DNA from: an uncultured Clostridia bacterium
Lineage (GTDB): Bacteria > Bacillota > Clostridia > Oscillospirales > Acutalibacteraceae
DNA: 44,219 bases
Reading direction: 5' to 3'
Assembly: GCA_937919155.1 (NCBI GenBank)
Contig: CALFPM010000096.1
Coordinates: 1-44,219 of the forward strand
The notes beneath the pieces were generated by a model that made no database searches, was not told where the DNA came from, and worked only from the letters and a program-made list of their open reading frames with translations. Shown here in pieces: positions 31,901 through 38,977 of the stretch (its first letter is position 1; every line of letters starts with the position of its first letter). The translations under genes and the position numbers were made by a program.

Positions 31901-32924
31901 CCTCTCTGAGAGGTGTTTCCTCTGTCCAACCGAGAGCTCTGATTTTAAGATTAGCAAGACATTCATAGTTCTTTTCAATTGTCCAACCTGAAAGAATATC
32001 ATCCTCAAAATGCACGTCAGGGTTACGGTGAGCAAAACTCTTATATAGATTATCTTTAATGTCGTGCATTGTAAAGCTGTAGTTAGCTGCATTGTAAATA
32101 TTACCGTTTTTACCAATAAGACCAACAAGAAAAACTGCCGTTACAGCCTGACGGATATAGCAACCTGTGTAATGAGTGAGGCTGTCAGATTTTTTGAAAG
32201 TAATTTTGTTGTTATAAGCGAGATCATCAATAATGCTGTCTAAACCAAGCTTGGTCGTATCATCAACCATAGGACCGAAGATATTGTCAAATCGCACTAC
32301 ATTCATTGATATTGACTTTTCGGCAAATGATTTACGGCAGATTTCTTCCATCTCCATAAGTACTCTGCCGCTTGAAAAAGCTGCGTCGTGCTGAGATACG
32401 GCTTCAAGCTCTCTTTCAGACACACAAACGAGTCCATTATCAAAAGGACCTGCAAAATTGAAGATAGGTATAAACACGAAGCTTCCGCCACTGTCACGGG
32501 CAATTTTGAGCCACTTTTCAAGATTTTCTTTCTTCTTAGCAACAAAATCAGCATCGTTATATTCAGGAAGCTGTAAGTTAGCTATATAGAAAAAGTGTCG
32601 GTTTACAATATCACTGCCTGCAACAAGATAGTCTTCAATATTCTTGAAAACTGTAAGTGTTGGTCCGCCTTTGAATTCAGATATAACCTCTGTAAAAAGA
32701 TTCTGATTGCGCACTTCACCCTCAGCGATAATATTGAGTTTACCGCTCTTGTTGTTTTTAGCTGTAAGCATAAAAAATCCGGCGAGATAAGCACTCAGCG
32801 AATGCTCATCACCTATAATATTAATTTCATCACCTGCATAAACACCCGGGTTAACCTTAAGGGCACTCACAGCAGTTGATGCACATTTTAATTCATCGTA
32901 AAAATATTGATTCATATCAAACAA
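28950..32924 (-). CDS. Tandemly duplicated epimerase-like + LicD family protein
   Basis: A 1324-residue cytosolic protein built of two copies of one 660-residue unit, equivalent residues lying 663-664 positions apart. Each unit has an extended-SDR (NAD-epimerase-like) domain and then a LicD domain. SDR landmarks are INIIGDEHSLSAYLAG (34-49) and INIICDEHTLAAYLAG (697-712), and VVRFDNIFGP (209-218) and its copy. The usual TGxxGxxG and YxxxK signatures are not seen. LicD landmarks are YFLVGGSLLGAIRHKGFIPW (393-412) followed by DDDIDIGM, and in copy two YFLTGGSLLGAVKYGGYIPW (1056-1075) followed by EDTIEIGF. LicD proteins add phosphorylcholine or other phospho-groups to surface glycans. The second copy has lost key aspartates and may be inactive. 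A perfect promoter and terminator make it monocistronic. Confidence 0.9.
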   Translation of the reverse strand: MFDMNQYFYDELKCASTAVSALKVNPGVYAGDEINIIGDEHSLSAYLAGFFMLTAKNNKSGKLNIIAEGEVRNQNLFTEVISEFKGGPTLTVFKNIEDYLVAGSDIVNRHFFYIANLQLPEYNDADFVAKKKENLEKWLKIARDSGGSFVFIPIFNFAGPFDNGLVCVSERELEAVSQHDAAFSSGRVLMEMEEICRKSFAEKSISMNVVRFDNIFGPMVDDTTKLGLDSIIDDLAYNNKITFKKSDSLTHYTGCYIRQAVTAVFLVGLIGKNGNIYNAANYSFTMHDIKDNLYKSFAHRNPDVHFEDDILSGWTIEKNYECLANLKIRALGWTEETPLREAVYRTALVKLNEEYKGDFYVDIYQGKLERVKRIEMNIMREIDRICRENDINYFLVGGSLLGAIRHKGFIPWDDDIDIGMLREDFEKFRRICPQLLASHLSYQSYTDEPTSHYIFDKVRLKDTYFSTKFSNRFSDIENGIFIDILVYDKTANSPMLQKFHIRSIQFFRRLINIRWVGKARRGIHYTASKIMLPIMKRIPFFTYHRFFERALRMFDFKKNSKYLLDGVGQNLEKGPFPKAWFEELIDVPYEDMMFKAPKAYDEYLRHWYGNRYMELLPLSSRNSGHALSRLDLGKYLYEHTEDYPIRDVNLEGEIYEKPVYDTEDTGIDENFLDELSLIDKEIMTNNLKHGALNKCEINIICDEHTLAAYLAGYYMYRSKKGLTEGCVNVILEGPCRNRELYDQIAEEFDANALFNIYENVDAYYGASKSNSKKVFYYIANLQLPEYRNIEFLKDKKRNLRKWLALSRNTNGRFVFIPIFNFAKPFDGDLAAVSEREIESLVLHEKNFYQGRILMEFEDVLRKSFSYNKNQLSVVRFDNIFGPFVKDTSKLNIDGIISDLINNNTITFNKSDSVIHYSACYIRQAVTAVHCVCMKGRKGNIYNASNYNFTLHDIKSLLYEEFIERNPKILFAEDIKAVPNRLFYERMGNLKLRDIGWVSETPMKEALNRTLYAKLDACEDDNISQELYQGKLEKIRRLQLEIIKDVDRICKNNGIKYFLTGGSLLGAVKYGGYIPWEDTIEIGFFREDYEKFKKVCPGELSDRLKYQTYKKGSASHLVYDRIRLNDTGFFTAASDRFKLVDNGLFINIFVYDKTANTTIGKKLHLFTVQNLRRIINIRWQNTAIPGEYYTLSKLLLPFIRLVPFNLYHTMLNLVLKRYRKQDDHVFLIDGEGLNLVKGAFPEKWFYSLVDIDFEGLKLPAPSYYDEYLKHLYGENYMRTIPESKRQSGRKILRIDLGKYLYEETADQKAHAKDAKGELFEKTLEE

Positions 32925-32948
32925 TCCTTTACTGATTTAATCAAAATA

Positions 32949-32977
32949 ATTATACTACTCAGGTCATTTTTTGTCAA
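32949..32977 (-). promoter_or_regulatory. Consensus promoter of the SDR-LicD gene
   Basis: On the minus strand a perfect TTGACA and a perfect TATAAT are 17 bases apart, about 25 bases before the ATG. This is the strongest promoter in the window. Confidence 0.93.
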
Positions 32978-33014
32978 TAAGATGTAAAATATGATTAATC
33001 ACAAAATGCAAATA

Positions 33015-33056
33015 TTAAAAGGCACCCAGAGCAAAACTAATGCCCACAGATGCCTT
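33015..33056 (-). terminator. Terminator of the GH36-CBM9-nahK operon
   Basis: An imperfect hairpin (AAGGCACC at 33019-33026, GATGCCTT at 33049-33056, with further pairing inside) followed by TTTTAATATTT on the minus strand. Confidence 0.68.
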
Positions 33057-33060
33057 AATT

Positions 33061-34179
33061 TTATATGTATTTTTTATAAATCCGCATTACGATTTCATTC
33101 ATTTCATCAAGATGCTTTTCAATTTCACTGACAAGTCTGAACTGATTTCTGGCTCTTACAAGATTATGCTCAGCATATGAAGTCTTGAAATAGATATCGC
33201 CGTCGAGATAATCAGTAAGAAAACGGGTACCACACTCAAGAGTCATAAGCATTGCCGAAAATGCAAGATTTTCAACTTCAGCCATAGTCAGCGCTTTAGC
33301 GCAAGCCGAAAGAAAGCCTTCGGTATAGCTTTCAAAAAGCTCAAGGGATATACCCACATTATCAAGATTATCGTCATCCTCTTTTGTCGTGTTACCACCA
33401 TAACGAATAGCATCACCAAAATCATAAAGAGAAAAACCCGGCATTATTGTATCAAGATCAATTACACAAATTCCTTCATTTGTTTCATCGTCAAAAAGTA
33501 TATTATTAAGCTTTGTATCGTTGTGAGTTACTCTGAGAGGTATAAGACCTTTTCTGTAAAGCTCGAGCAATCTGTCTGTCTCACTACGTCTCGCCAAAGC
33601 AAAATCAATTTCAACCTGAACACCTTCAGCTCTGCCGACAATATCATTATCTATTGATGCTTCCAGATTATCAAAGCGCTTTGGGGTGTTATGAAAATCT
33701 TTTATAGTCTCATGGAGTTTGTGCATGGGATAATCTGTCAGATATTTTTGGAAATTGCCGAATGATCTGCCTGCATTCTCGAAAAGCACTTTGTTTTCAA
33801 TTTTGTTGCAGGTGTGAGACTTATCGATGAACTTATATGCACGCCAACATTTCTCACCCTCAAAATAGAAGTATTGACCGTTTTCGGCTTTAAGGAAGGT
33901 CAGGGTTTCACGGTCGGGATCTCCGCCATTTTCAGATATTTTGCGTCTGAGATATGTTGTTACATTGACAATATTTTCCATAAGCTCTTCAGGATTTTTA
34001 AATACGTGGGTATTAATTCCCTGAATAAGATATTTTTTATCTTCACCCTTATCAGAAAAAACAACAAGCAAAGTCGTGTTAATATGTCCGTCAGTGAATA
34101 CACTCTGAGAAACAGCCTCGCCTTTGATGTTGAAGCATCTGCACACCTTAACAACATCTTTATCAATATTAACAGTCAT
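33061..34179 (-). CDS. nahK: N-acetylhexosamine 1-kinase NahK
   Basis: A 372-residue kinase of the aminoglycoside phosphotransferase fold, closely resembling Bifidobacterium NahK (LnpB) as I remember it: DGHINTTLLV (30-39), RVTHNDTKLNNILFD (216-230) with the catalytic Asp221, VIDLDTIMPG (239-248), ECGTRFLTDYLDGDIYF and AEHNLVRARNQ. NahK puts a phosphate on C1 of GlcNAc and GalNAc, feeding the lacto-N-biose/galacto-N-biose pathway for milk and mucin sugars. Here it is the last gene of an operon with a GH36 enzyme and a CBM9-like protein, four bases after the latter; no GNB/LNB phosphorylase (GH112) is in the window. The match is at motif level but unusually full, so choline kinase or aminoglycoside resistance are unlikely. 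Confidence 0.88.
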   Translation of the reverse strand: MTVNIDKDVVKVCRCFNIKGEAVSQSVFTDGHINTTLLVVFSDKGEDKKYLIQGINTHVFKNPEELMENIVNVTTYLRRKISENGGDPDRETLTFLKAENGQYFYFEGEKCWRAYKFIDKSHTCNKIENKVLFENAGRSFGNFQKYLTDYPMHKLHETIKDFHNTPKRFDNLEASIDNDIVGRAEGVQVEIDFALARRSETDRLLELYRKGLIPLRVTHNDTKLNNILFDDETNEGICVIDLDTIMPGFSLYDFGDAIRYGGNTTKEDDDNLDNVGISLELFESYTEGFLSACAKALTMAEVENLAFSAMLMTLECGTRFLTDYLDGDIYFKTSYAEHNLVRARNQFRLVSEIEKHLDEMNEIVMRIYKKYI

Positions 34180-34183
34180 AATA

Positions 34184-34792
34184 TTACCTTTCGTTTATGT
34201 TAATAATTGCAAAGAGTTCAGGATTATGAAAACCAAAATCAAGAGTCGAAAGTTGACAGAACGAGCCGTAGTGGGGATATTTTGTAAGATCACCGCACTT
34301 AGTAAAATTACCCTTAAGCGTGCATTTATCAGCAGTGAATTTCTCACCATATAATGCTTCGATGAGTCGGCAGGGTACAAAGAGCTCAAGTGACCACCCG
34401 TCATCAGTAATATTGGTTTTAACATCAGGAGCTAATGCTGTAAGCTCTTTAATAAACTTTCTGTCAGCTCTTGTTTTGCCGTATTGGCTGAGATAAACAC
34501 CTTTGCAATTAATTTCGAAATTAACATATTCACTTCTGTGCTCAAATGGGCAAAGGAACATTTCCATACAGCTGTCTTCCCACACACTGTCGTCTCTTAC
34601 TACGCCTTCATAACGAAGCTCAGTCTCGTTACAGCGCATACGAAGAGCTATACCCTCCCCTTTTAGAAAGCACATTTTAAAGTATACATCATACTCTGCG
34701 GCAGTGTCCCAAAGAAAAAATGGTAACTTTTCTTCGGGTACCTGCTGCCAGTCGATTTCATTTTCAAATACGTAAGTATTATATTCTCTCAT
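34184..34792 (-). CDS. CBM9-like carbohydrate-binding protein, intracellular
   Basis: The ATG at 34792 gives 202 residues, starting one base after the GH36 stop; an upstream ATG at 34843 lies inside the GH36 gene. The sequence fits the CBM9-like (DOMON-type beta-sandwich) proteins of Clostridia: LPFFLWDTAAEYDVYFKMCF, then DDSVWEDSCMEMFLCPF, VNFEINCKGVYLSQYG and GNFTKCGDLTKYPHYGSF. WEDSCMEMFL with the Asn and Gly after it is the family hallmark. There is no signal peptide, so it would act in the cytosol. Such stand-alone proteins have unknown roles; a sugar-binding helper or sensor for the GH36/NahK pathway is plausible by position only. Confidence 0.78.
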   Translation of the reverse strand: MREYNTYVFENEIDWQQVPEEKLPFFLWDTAAEYDVYFKMCFLKGEGIALRMRCNETELRYEGVVRDDSVWEDSCMEMFLCPFEHRSEYVNFEINCKGVYLSQYGKTRADRKFIKELTALAPDVKTNITDDGWSLELFVPCRLIEALYGEKFTADKCTLKGNFTKCGDLTKYPHYGSFCQLSTLDFGFHNPELFAIININER

Positions 34793-34793
34793 A

Positions 34794-37145
34794 TTATTCT
34801 GCTTCTGTTTTCTTGACATAGTACATTCTTGAATCGTTGTCAAGAATCATTCTTGAATCACCGAACTTATAACCTGAGTAGTTGTAAGGCTGCTTGGGCT
34901 TGAATCCTGAATACATAAGCGCGTCGCCACCCATAATGTAATGCTCTGTTTCACTCTTGAGCTTAACCATCTCACAAAGGAAATCGAAGAATTTGCCGTC
35001 TTCAACATCCATTTTCTTAGGCAGGGGCACGTTGATCATATCACCGAAGTTTTTGAGTGAAAGAAGCTGAGTACGGATGTTGAGTTCATAATCCCAATCA
35101 GCATTAAGGTTCATAAACTTAATTACATCGTTACCCCAGTTAGGTGTGATTCTGTCTACGAAATAGCCGTACATTGCCTCAGTTTTATCTTCTGAGGTAA
35201 TCTGCCACATACATCTGTCGTCGGTTTCGATGTCGCCCTTACGGGAGAATACGCCGTACTGTAAAAGACGTCTGTGTTCTTTATAGTATTCAATCTGCTT
35301 TTTAACAGCAGCTCTGTCAAACTTTGAAAGGTTTGTAACATCAAGCTCGTAACCTAAAAGACCGAAAGCAGAAACATTGAATCTCTGCTCAATTGAACTG
35401 TGTCTGAAATCTGGGAAGCTGATAGCAGCCGCCACGTGCATTGTCATAACTGACTGAGGATAGCCATATGATGTGCCTGACTGAATGTGTATTCTGTCGA
35501 GTGGGTCGGTGTTGTCACTTGTCCAGCACTGAGGCATATAACAGAAAGTAGCAAGGTCAAATCTGTTGCCACCGCTTGAGCAAGCCTCAAAGAGAATTTC
35601 TGGGAAGCGTGATGTAAGAGCATCCCAGATTTCATAGAGACCGAGGATGTATCTGTGGAAGTATTCGCCGCTCTTGTAGCCCTTCTGTCTTGAGAAAACA
35701 TCGGAGAAGTGACGGTTATTATCCCACTTGATGTATTCGATGTTGCCGTAACGGAAAACATCTGTCATTGTATCAATAATATAATCGCGTACGTCCTGTC
35801 TTGTGAGGTCGAGAATAAGCTGATTTCTGCCCTGTGAAGGTGTGTAAACATCAGTTGTCATCGCCCAATCGGGATGTGCTCTGTAAAGATCGGAGTCAGG
35901 GTTAACCATTTCGGGTTCAACCCAAAGACCGAACTTAAGGCCCATTTCATTTACCTTCTCAGCAAGCCCCTTGATGCCGCTGGGGAGCTTCTTCATATTT
36001 ACATACCAGTCACCAAGGCCTGCCTTGTCGTTGTTTCTCTTGCCGAACCAACCGTCGTCGAGTACAAACATTTCAGCGCCAAGCTCTTTTGTAGCCTTAG
36101 CAATGTCAAGGATTTTCTTTTCAGTGAAGCTGAAAGTTGTAGCTTCCCAGTTATTGACAAGAATAGGTCTGTCCTTATCTTTCCAATAACCTCTGACAAT
36201 ATTTTCCTTAACAAATGCGTGCATATTCTGGCTCATACCGTTGAGACCTTCATCACTGAAAGTCATTACGCTTTCAGGTGTGTCAAACGACTCACCCCAA
36301 CCGAGATGCCACTGGAACTCAAAAGGATTGATACCATTCTGAATACGAAGAAGACCGTGAGTTGAAATTTCTGTACGGGCAATGTGGTTACCTGAATAAA
36401 CAAGGTTAAAGCCATAACAGTTACCGCTGTGCTCTGTTGCATCAGCCTCGCGGATAGCAAAGAAAGGATTGTGTCTGTTTGAGCTTGTACCGGAAATTGA
36501 ACCAACCGAGCATTCGCCTGATGTAAGTCTGTGCTCGTGCTTATATCTTTCTCTTGCCCATGCACCGTCAAAGGTGAGCATTACATAATCGCCTCTCTGA
36601 ATATCGATCTGCATACTCATAAGAGAGTTGATTTTGATTACATTTTTGCTGTTATTGATAAGTCTTACGCTCCTTGTGATAACGTTTGACTTTTCATAAA
36701 CAGTATAGAACATATGAAGCTCAGCACCAAGGACTGTATCTTCAAGCACAACAGTGAGTGTCTCGCTTTCGCCGTAAGCAGAGGGAAGGCCCTTAAGTAC
36801 AGGCTTAACCTTTGTTACAGCAGCTGATTTGAACTTGAAATCTGTTGTAAAGTTATTATCTGCTGACATAAGCTGCATTGCAGGTAATCTGTAATCACCC
36901 TTGCCGTAAGCTGAATATTCGAGTGCGATATGGTCAAGTGAAAGTGATCTGTCGTCCTGAGTGTAAGGTGTGGAATTGCTGTATCCTGCAGCGTGCTTAT
37001 CAACAAGGTATTCCATATCGTCGCTGTTACGGATTTTTCTGCCGTAATACATTGACTCGAGCTGACCTGTTTTAAGAGCTCTGAAAACATAGCTTGTCTT
37101 ATCTGTTGTCAGATGAAAGACATTGTCTTTGTTCATAAAAATCAT
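34794..37145 (-). CDS. Glycoside hydrolase family 36 (alpha-galactosidase type)
   Basis: A 783-residue GH36 enzyme without signal peptide, thus intracellular. The N-terminal beta-supersandwich (to about 320) and the TIM barrel are complete. Barrel motifs: NNWEATTFSF (331-340), FVLDDGWFGKRNND (360-373), FGLWVEPEMVNPDSDLY (405-421), the nucleophile Asp475 in YIKWDNNRHF, EACSSGGNRFD (520-530) and the acid/base region WTSDNTDPLDRI (541-552). GH36 enzymes remove terminal alpha-galactose; some remove alpha-GalNAc from blood group A or mucin. Because NahK follows in the same operon, an alpha-GalNAc activity deserves testing, but alpha-galactosidase is the default call. AAGGAG precedes the ATG. Confidence 0.93.
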   Translation of the reverse strand: MIFMNKDNVFHLTTDKTSYVFRALKTGQLESMYYGRKIRNSDDMEYLVDKHAAGYSNSTPYTQDDRSLSLDHIALEYSAYGKGDYRLPAMQLMSADNNFTTDFKFKSAAVTKVKPVLKGLPSAYGESETLTVVLEDTVLGAELHMFYTVYEKSNVITRSVRLINNSKNVIKINSLMSMQIDIQRGDYVMLTFDGAWARERYKHEHRLTSGECSVGSISGTSSNRHNPFFAIREADATEHSGNCYGFNLVYSGNHIARTEISTHGLLRIQNGINPFEFQWHLGWGESFDTPESVMTFSDEGLNGMSQNMHAFVKENIVRGYWKDKDRPILVNNWEATTFSFTEKKILDIAKATKELGAEMFVLDDGWFGKRNNDKAGLGDWYVNMKKLPSGIKGLAEKVNEMGLKFGLWVEPEMVNPDSDLYRAHPDWAMTTDVYTPSQGRNQLILDLTRQDVRDYIIDTMTDVFRYGNIEYIKWDNNRHFSDVFSRQKGYKSGEYFHRYILGLYEIWDALTSRFPEILFEACSSGGNRFDLATFCYMPQCWTSDNTDPLDRIHIQSGTSYGYPQSVMTMHVAAAISFPDFRHSSIEQRFNVSAFGLLGYELDVTNLSKFDRAAVKKQIEYYKEHRRLLQYGVFSRKGDIETDDRCMWQITSEDKTEAMYGYFVDRITPNWGNDVIKFMNLNADWDYELNIRTQLLSLKNFGDMINVPLPKKMDVEDGKFFDFLCEMVKLKSETEHYIMGGDALMYSGFKPKQPYNYSGYKFGDSRMILDNDSRMYYVKKTEAE

Positions 37146-37185
37146 ATTAATTCTCTCCTTTAACGGATATTATTATACAGATTAT

Positions 37186-37214
37186 ATTTTATACCATTAA
37201 AGGTAAAGTGTCAA
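37186..37214 (-). promoter_or_regulatory. Promoter of the GH36-CBM9-nahK operon
   Basis: On the minus strand a perfect TTGACA and TAAAAT are 17 bases apart, 40 bases before the ATG. No clear catabolite-repression site was found nearby. Confidence 0.83.
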
Positions 37215-37235
37215 CCGTTTAGGGAAATTTATGGC

Positions 37236-37267
37236 AATATAAGAGAAGGTGTCCGAAGACACCTTCT
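37236..37267 (-). terminator. Terminator of the THUMP methyltransferase gene
   Basis: A 10-bp perfect stem (AGAAGGTGTC, GACACCTTCT) with a CGAA/TTCG tetraloop; on the minus strand the tail is CTTATATT, with few T, so efficiency may be modest. Confidence 0.62.
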
Positions 37268-37276
37268 GAAAGATTA

Positions 37277-38392
37277 TTATTTGAAATACATATAAAGCTG
37301 ACACTTGATCATACCGTTATAAAGCTTACGGCGCTTATCGGCTTTTCTGCCGAAGAAGACCTCGAAATCTTCTGAGGGGCAGATGATATTATACGCCCAG
37401 CCGCGTTCTTGCTTGAAGCGCTTGCCAAGAGATTTATAAAGTTCTTCTGCTTCTTTTAAATCAAGGAGTCGCTCACCGTAAGGCGGGTTACAGATAACAG
37501 TACCCTTTTCTGTTTTTGGCGCAAAGTCTCTTACATCTTTCTTTTCAAATGTGATGTATTTGTCCACCCCTGCCCTTTTGGCATTGGCCATAGCAAGCTC
37601 AAGGCAACGTGAATCAATATCAGAACCGTAGCAAACAAACTGAGAATCTGTAAGAGCGAGGCTTCTTGCTCTGTCTCTTTCTTCATTCCATATGCTTTCA
37701 GGAATATTCTGCCATCTTTCGGCAGTGAAGTGTCTGTTGACGCCGGGAGCCATATTGTTAACCATCATAGCACCCTCAATAAGAATTGTACCCGAACCGC
37801 ACATAGGATCATAAAGTGTGTGATAAGGACGAAGTCTTGCAAGGTTACAAAGAGAAGCGGCAAGAGTTTCTTTAATAGGTGCACCGCCTGCTTCAAGTCG
37901 ATAACCGCGCTTATGAAGACCGTAACCCGATGTATCGATAAGAAGACTAACCTGATTTTTCATAATTGAGAACTGGATCTGATAGAGAGGGCCTGTCTCT
38001 TCAAACCATGAAATATTATATTTGCTCTTGAGTCTTTCAACAACTGCTTTTTTTATGATTGACTGACAGTCACTGACACTGAAAAGTGCCGAGTTAAGCG
38101 AATAACCTTTTACAGGGAAAGCATCATATGCACCAATCCACTGTTCCCAAGGGAGTGCCTTTGTACCTTGGAATAGTTCTTCAAATGTCATAGCCTTGAA
38201 AGTGCCAACAAGAATCTGAATTCTTTCAGCATAACGTGAGCAAATATTAGCTCTTGCTAAAAGATTTTCATCGCCGCTGAAAAGTACTCTGCCGTTTTCT
38301 GAAACAACATTCTCAGCGCCGAGTTCTTTCATTTCATCAGCTATAAGCTTTTCAAGACCAAGCAGGCAAGGAATTACAAAATTTATTTTCAT
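37277..38392 (-). CDS. THUMP-domain class I RNA methyltransferase (RlmL/YpsC type)
   Basis: The ATG at 38392 with CGGAG eight bases upstream gives 371 residues. An N-terminal ferredoxin-like and THUMP part (about 1-155) precedes a SAM-dependent methyltransferase domain. Motif HKRGYR (160-165) is typical of the RlmL N-terminal half and of Bacillus YpsC, then DPMCGSGT (195-202) binds SAM and NPPYGER (302-308) is the N-methyltransferase catalytic motif for adenine or guanine amino groups. In E. coli RlmL makes m2G2445 of 23S rRNA. It has its own promoter, overlapped by an inverted repeat. The exact target base is inferred only. Confidence 0.9.
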   Translation of the reverse strand: MKINFVIPCLLGLEKLIADEMKELGAENVVSENGRVLFSGDENLLARANICSRYAERIQILVGTFKAMTFEELFQGTKALPWEQWIGAYDAFPVKGYSLNSALFSVSDCQSIIKKAVVERLKSKYNISWFEETGPLYQIQFSIMKNQVSLLIDTSGYGLHKRGYRLEAGGAPIKETLAASLCNLARLRPYHTLYDPMCGSGTILIEGAMMVNNMAPGVNRHFTAERWQNIPESIWNEERDRARSLALTDSQFVCYGSDIDSRCLELAMANAKRAGVDKYITFEKKDVRDFAPKTEKGTVICNPPYGERLLDLKEAEELYKSLGKRFKQERGWAYNIICPSEDFEVFFGRKADKRRKLYNGMIKCQLYMYFK

Positions 38393-38417
38393 TTGTTTAT
38401 CTCCGTTCAAATAATCT

Positions 38418-38443
38418 GTGACATATTATATATTATCTGTCAC
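38418..38443. repeat. Inverted repeat GTGACA-N14-TGTCAC across the -10 box
   Basis: Two perfect 6-bp arms at 38418-38423 and 38438-38443, centres 20 bp apart (two helical turns), flank the -10 box at 38425-38430. The layout is that of an operator; the regulator is unknown. Confidence 0.5.
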
Positions 38444-38453
38444 GGCATTTCAA
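38425..38453 (-). promoter_or_regulatory. Promoter of the THUMP methyltransferase gene
   Basis: On the minus strand TTGAAA and a perfect TATAAT are 17 bases apart, 33 bases before the ATG. Confidence 0.83.
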
Positions 38454-38471
38454 TAAGGATTTGTTAATAAA

Positions 38472-38966
38472 TCAGATGTCTATATAATAAACATCATTGC
38501 CTCTTGACTTTATGAACTTGAGTAGGTCGCTGAACTTAAGCCACACAAAAGCTGTGTTATCATTTGGATGGAAACCGACAGGTATATCAAGATTTTTAAG
38601 TTCACTGTCAAAAACAAGATTAACATCAGCATCATCGTCGTTAAGAATTCCGAAAGGTGAAACAGCACCGGGCATAAGACCGAGATGTTTCATAAGTCTT
38701 TCGTCAGAGCCAAAACTAAGTCTCGAGCAACCAAGCTGCCTTCTGATGTCATTCTGAATATCAGGGTGCTTGTCTTTCATCATTGAAACCACATAATGAG
38801 TCTTGCCGTTAGCGTTGCGCAAAAAAAGATTTTTGCAGAGTTCACCGTCAGTGAAAATGCCTAATGCATCCATTTCTTCGATTGTATGAACTTCCTGATG
38901 ATGGATGACTTTATATTCTATTTCAAGATCATCAAGAGCCTTATAAACTTTTTCCTGCTGTGTCAT
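38472..38966 (-). CDS. ProXp-ala/YbaK family aminoacyl-tRNA deacylase
   Basis: The ATG at 38966 gives 164 residues; an ATG five codons earlier is open but the ribosome site GAGGG favours the second. The sequence matches the YbaK/ProX trans-editing fold: YKVIHHQEVHTIEEM, LCKNLFLRNANGKTHYVVSM, the lysine region MMKDKH, and MPGAVSPFGILND (126-139 or so), whose GAVSPFG is the hallmark of ProX-type deacylases that clear alanine wrongly loaded on tRNA(Pro). The length is normal. It lies 11 bases after the triple-repeat surface protein gene and is probably co-transcribed with it, although the functions look unrelated. Confidence 0.9.
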   Translation of the reverse strand: MTQQEKVYKALDDLEIEYKVIHHQEVHTIEEMDALGIFTDGELCKNLFLRNANGKTHYVVSMMKDKHPDIQNDIRRQLGCSRLSFGSDERLMKHLGLMPGAVSPFGILNDDDADVNLVFDSELKNLDIPVGFHPNDNTAFVWLKFSDLLKFIKSRGNDVYYIDI

Positions 38967-38977
38967 AATAAATTCCC

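Noticed and set aside
37205..37225. Possible catabolite-repression (cre) site near the GH36 promoter
   Set aside because: The sequence around TAAACGGTTGACA does not align with the cre consensus at the central CG.
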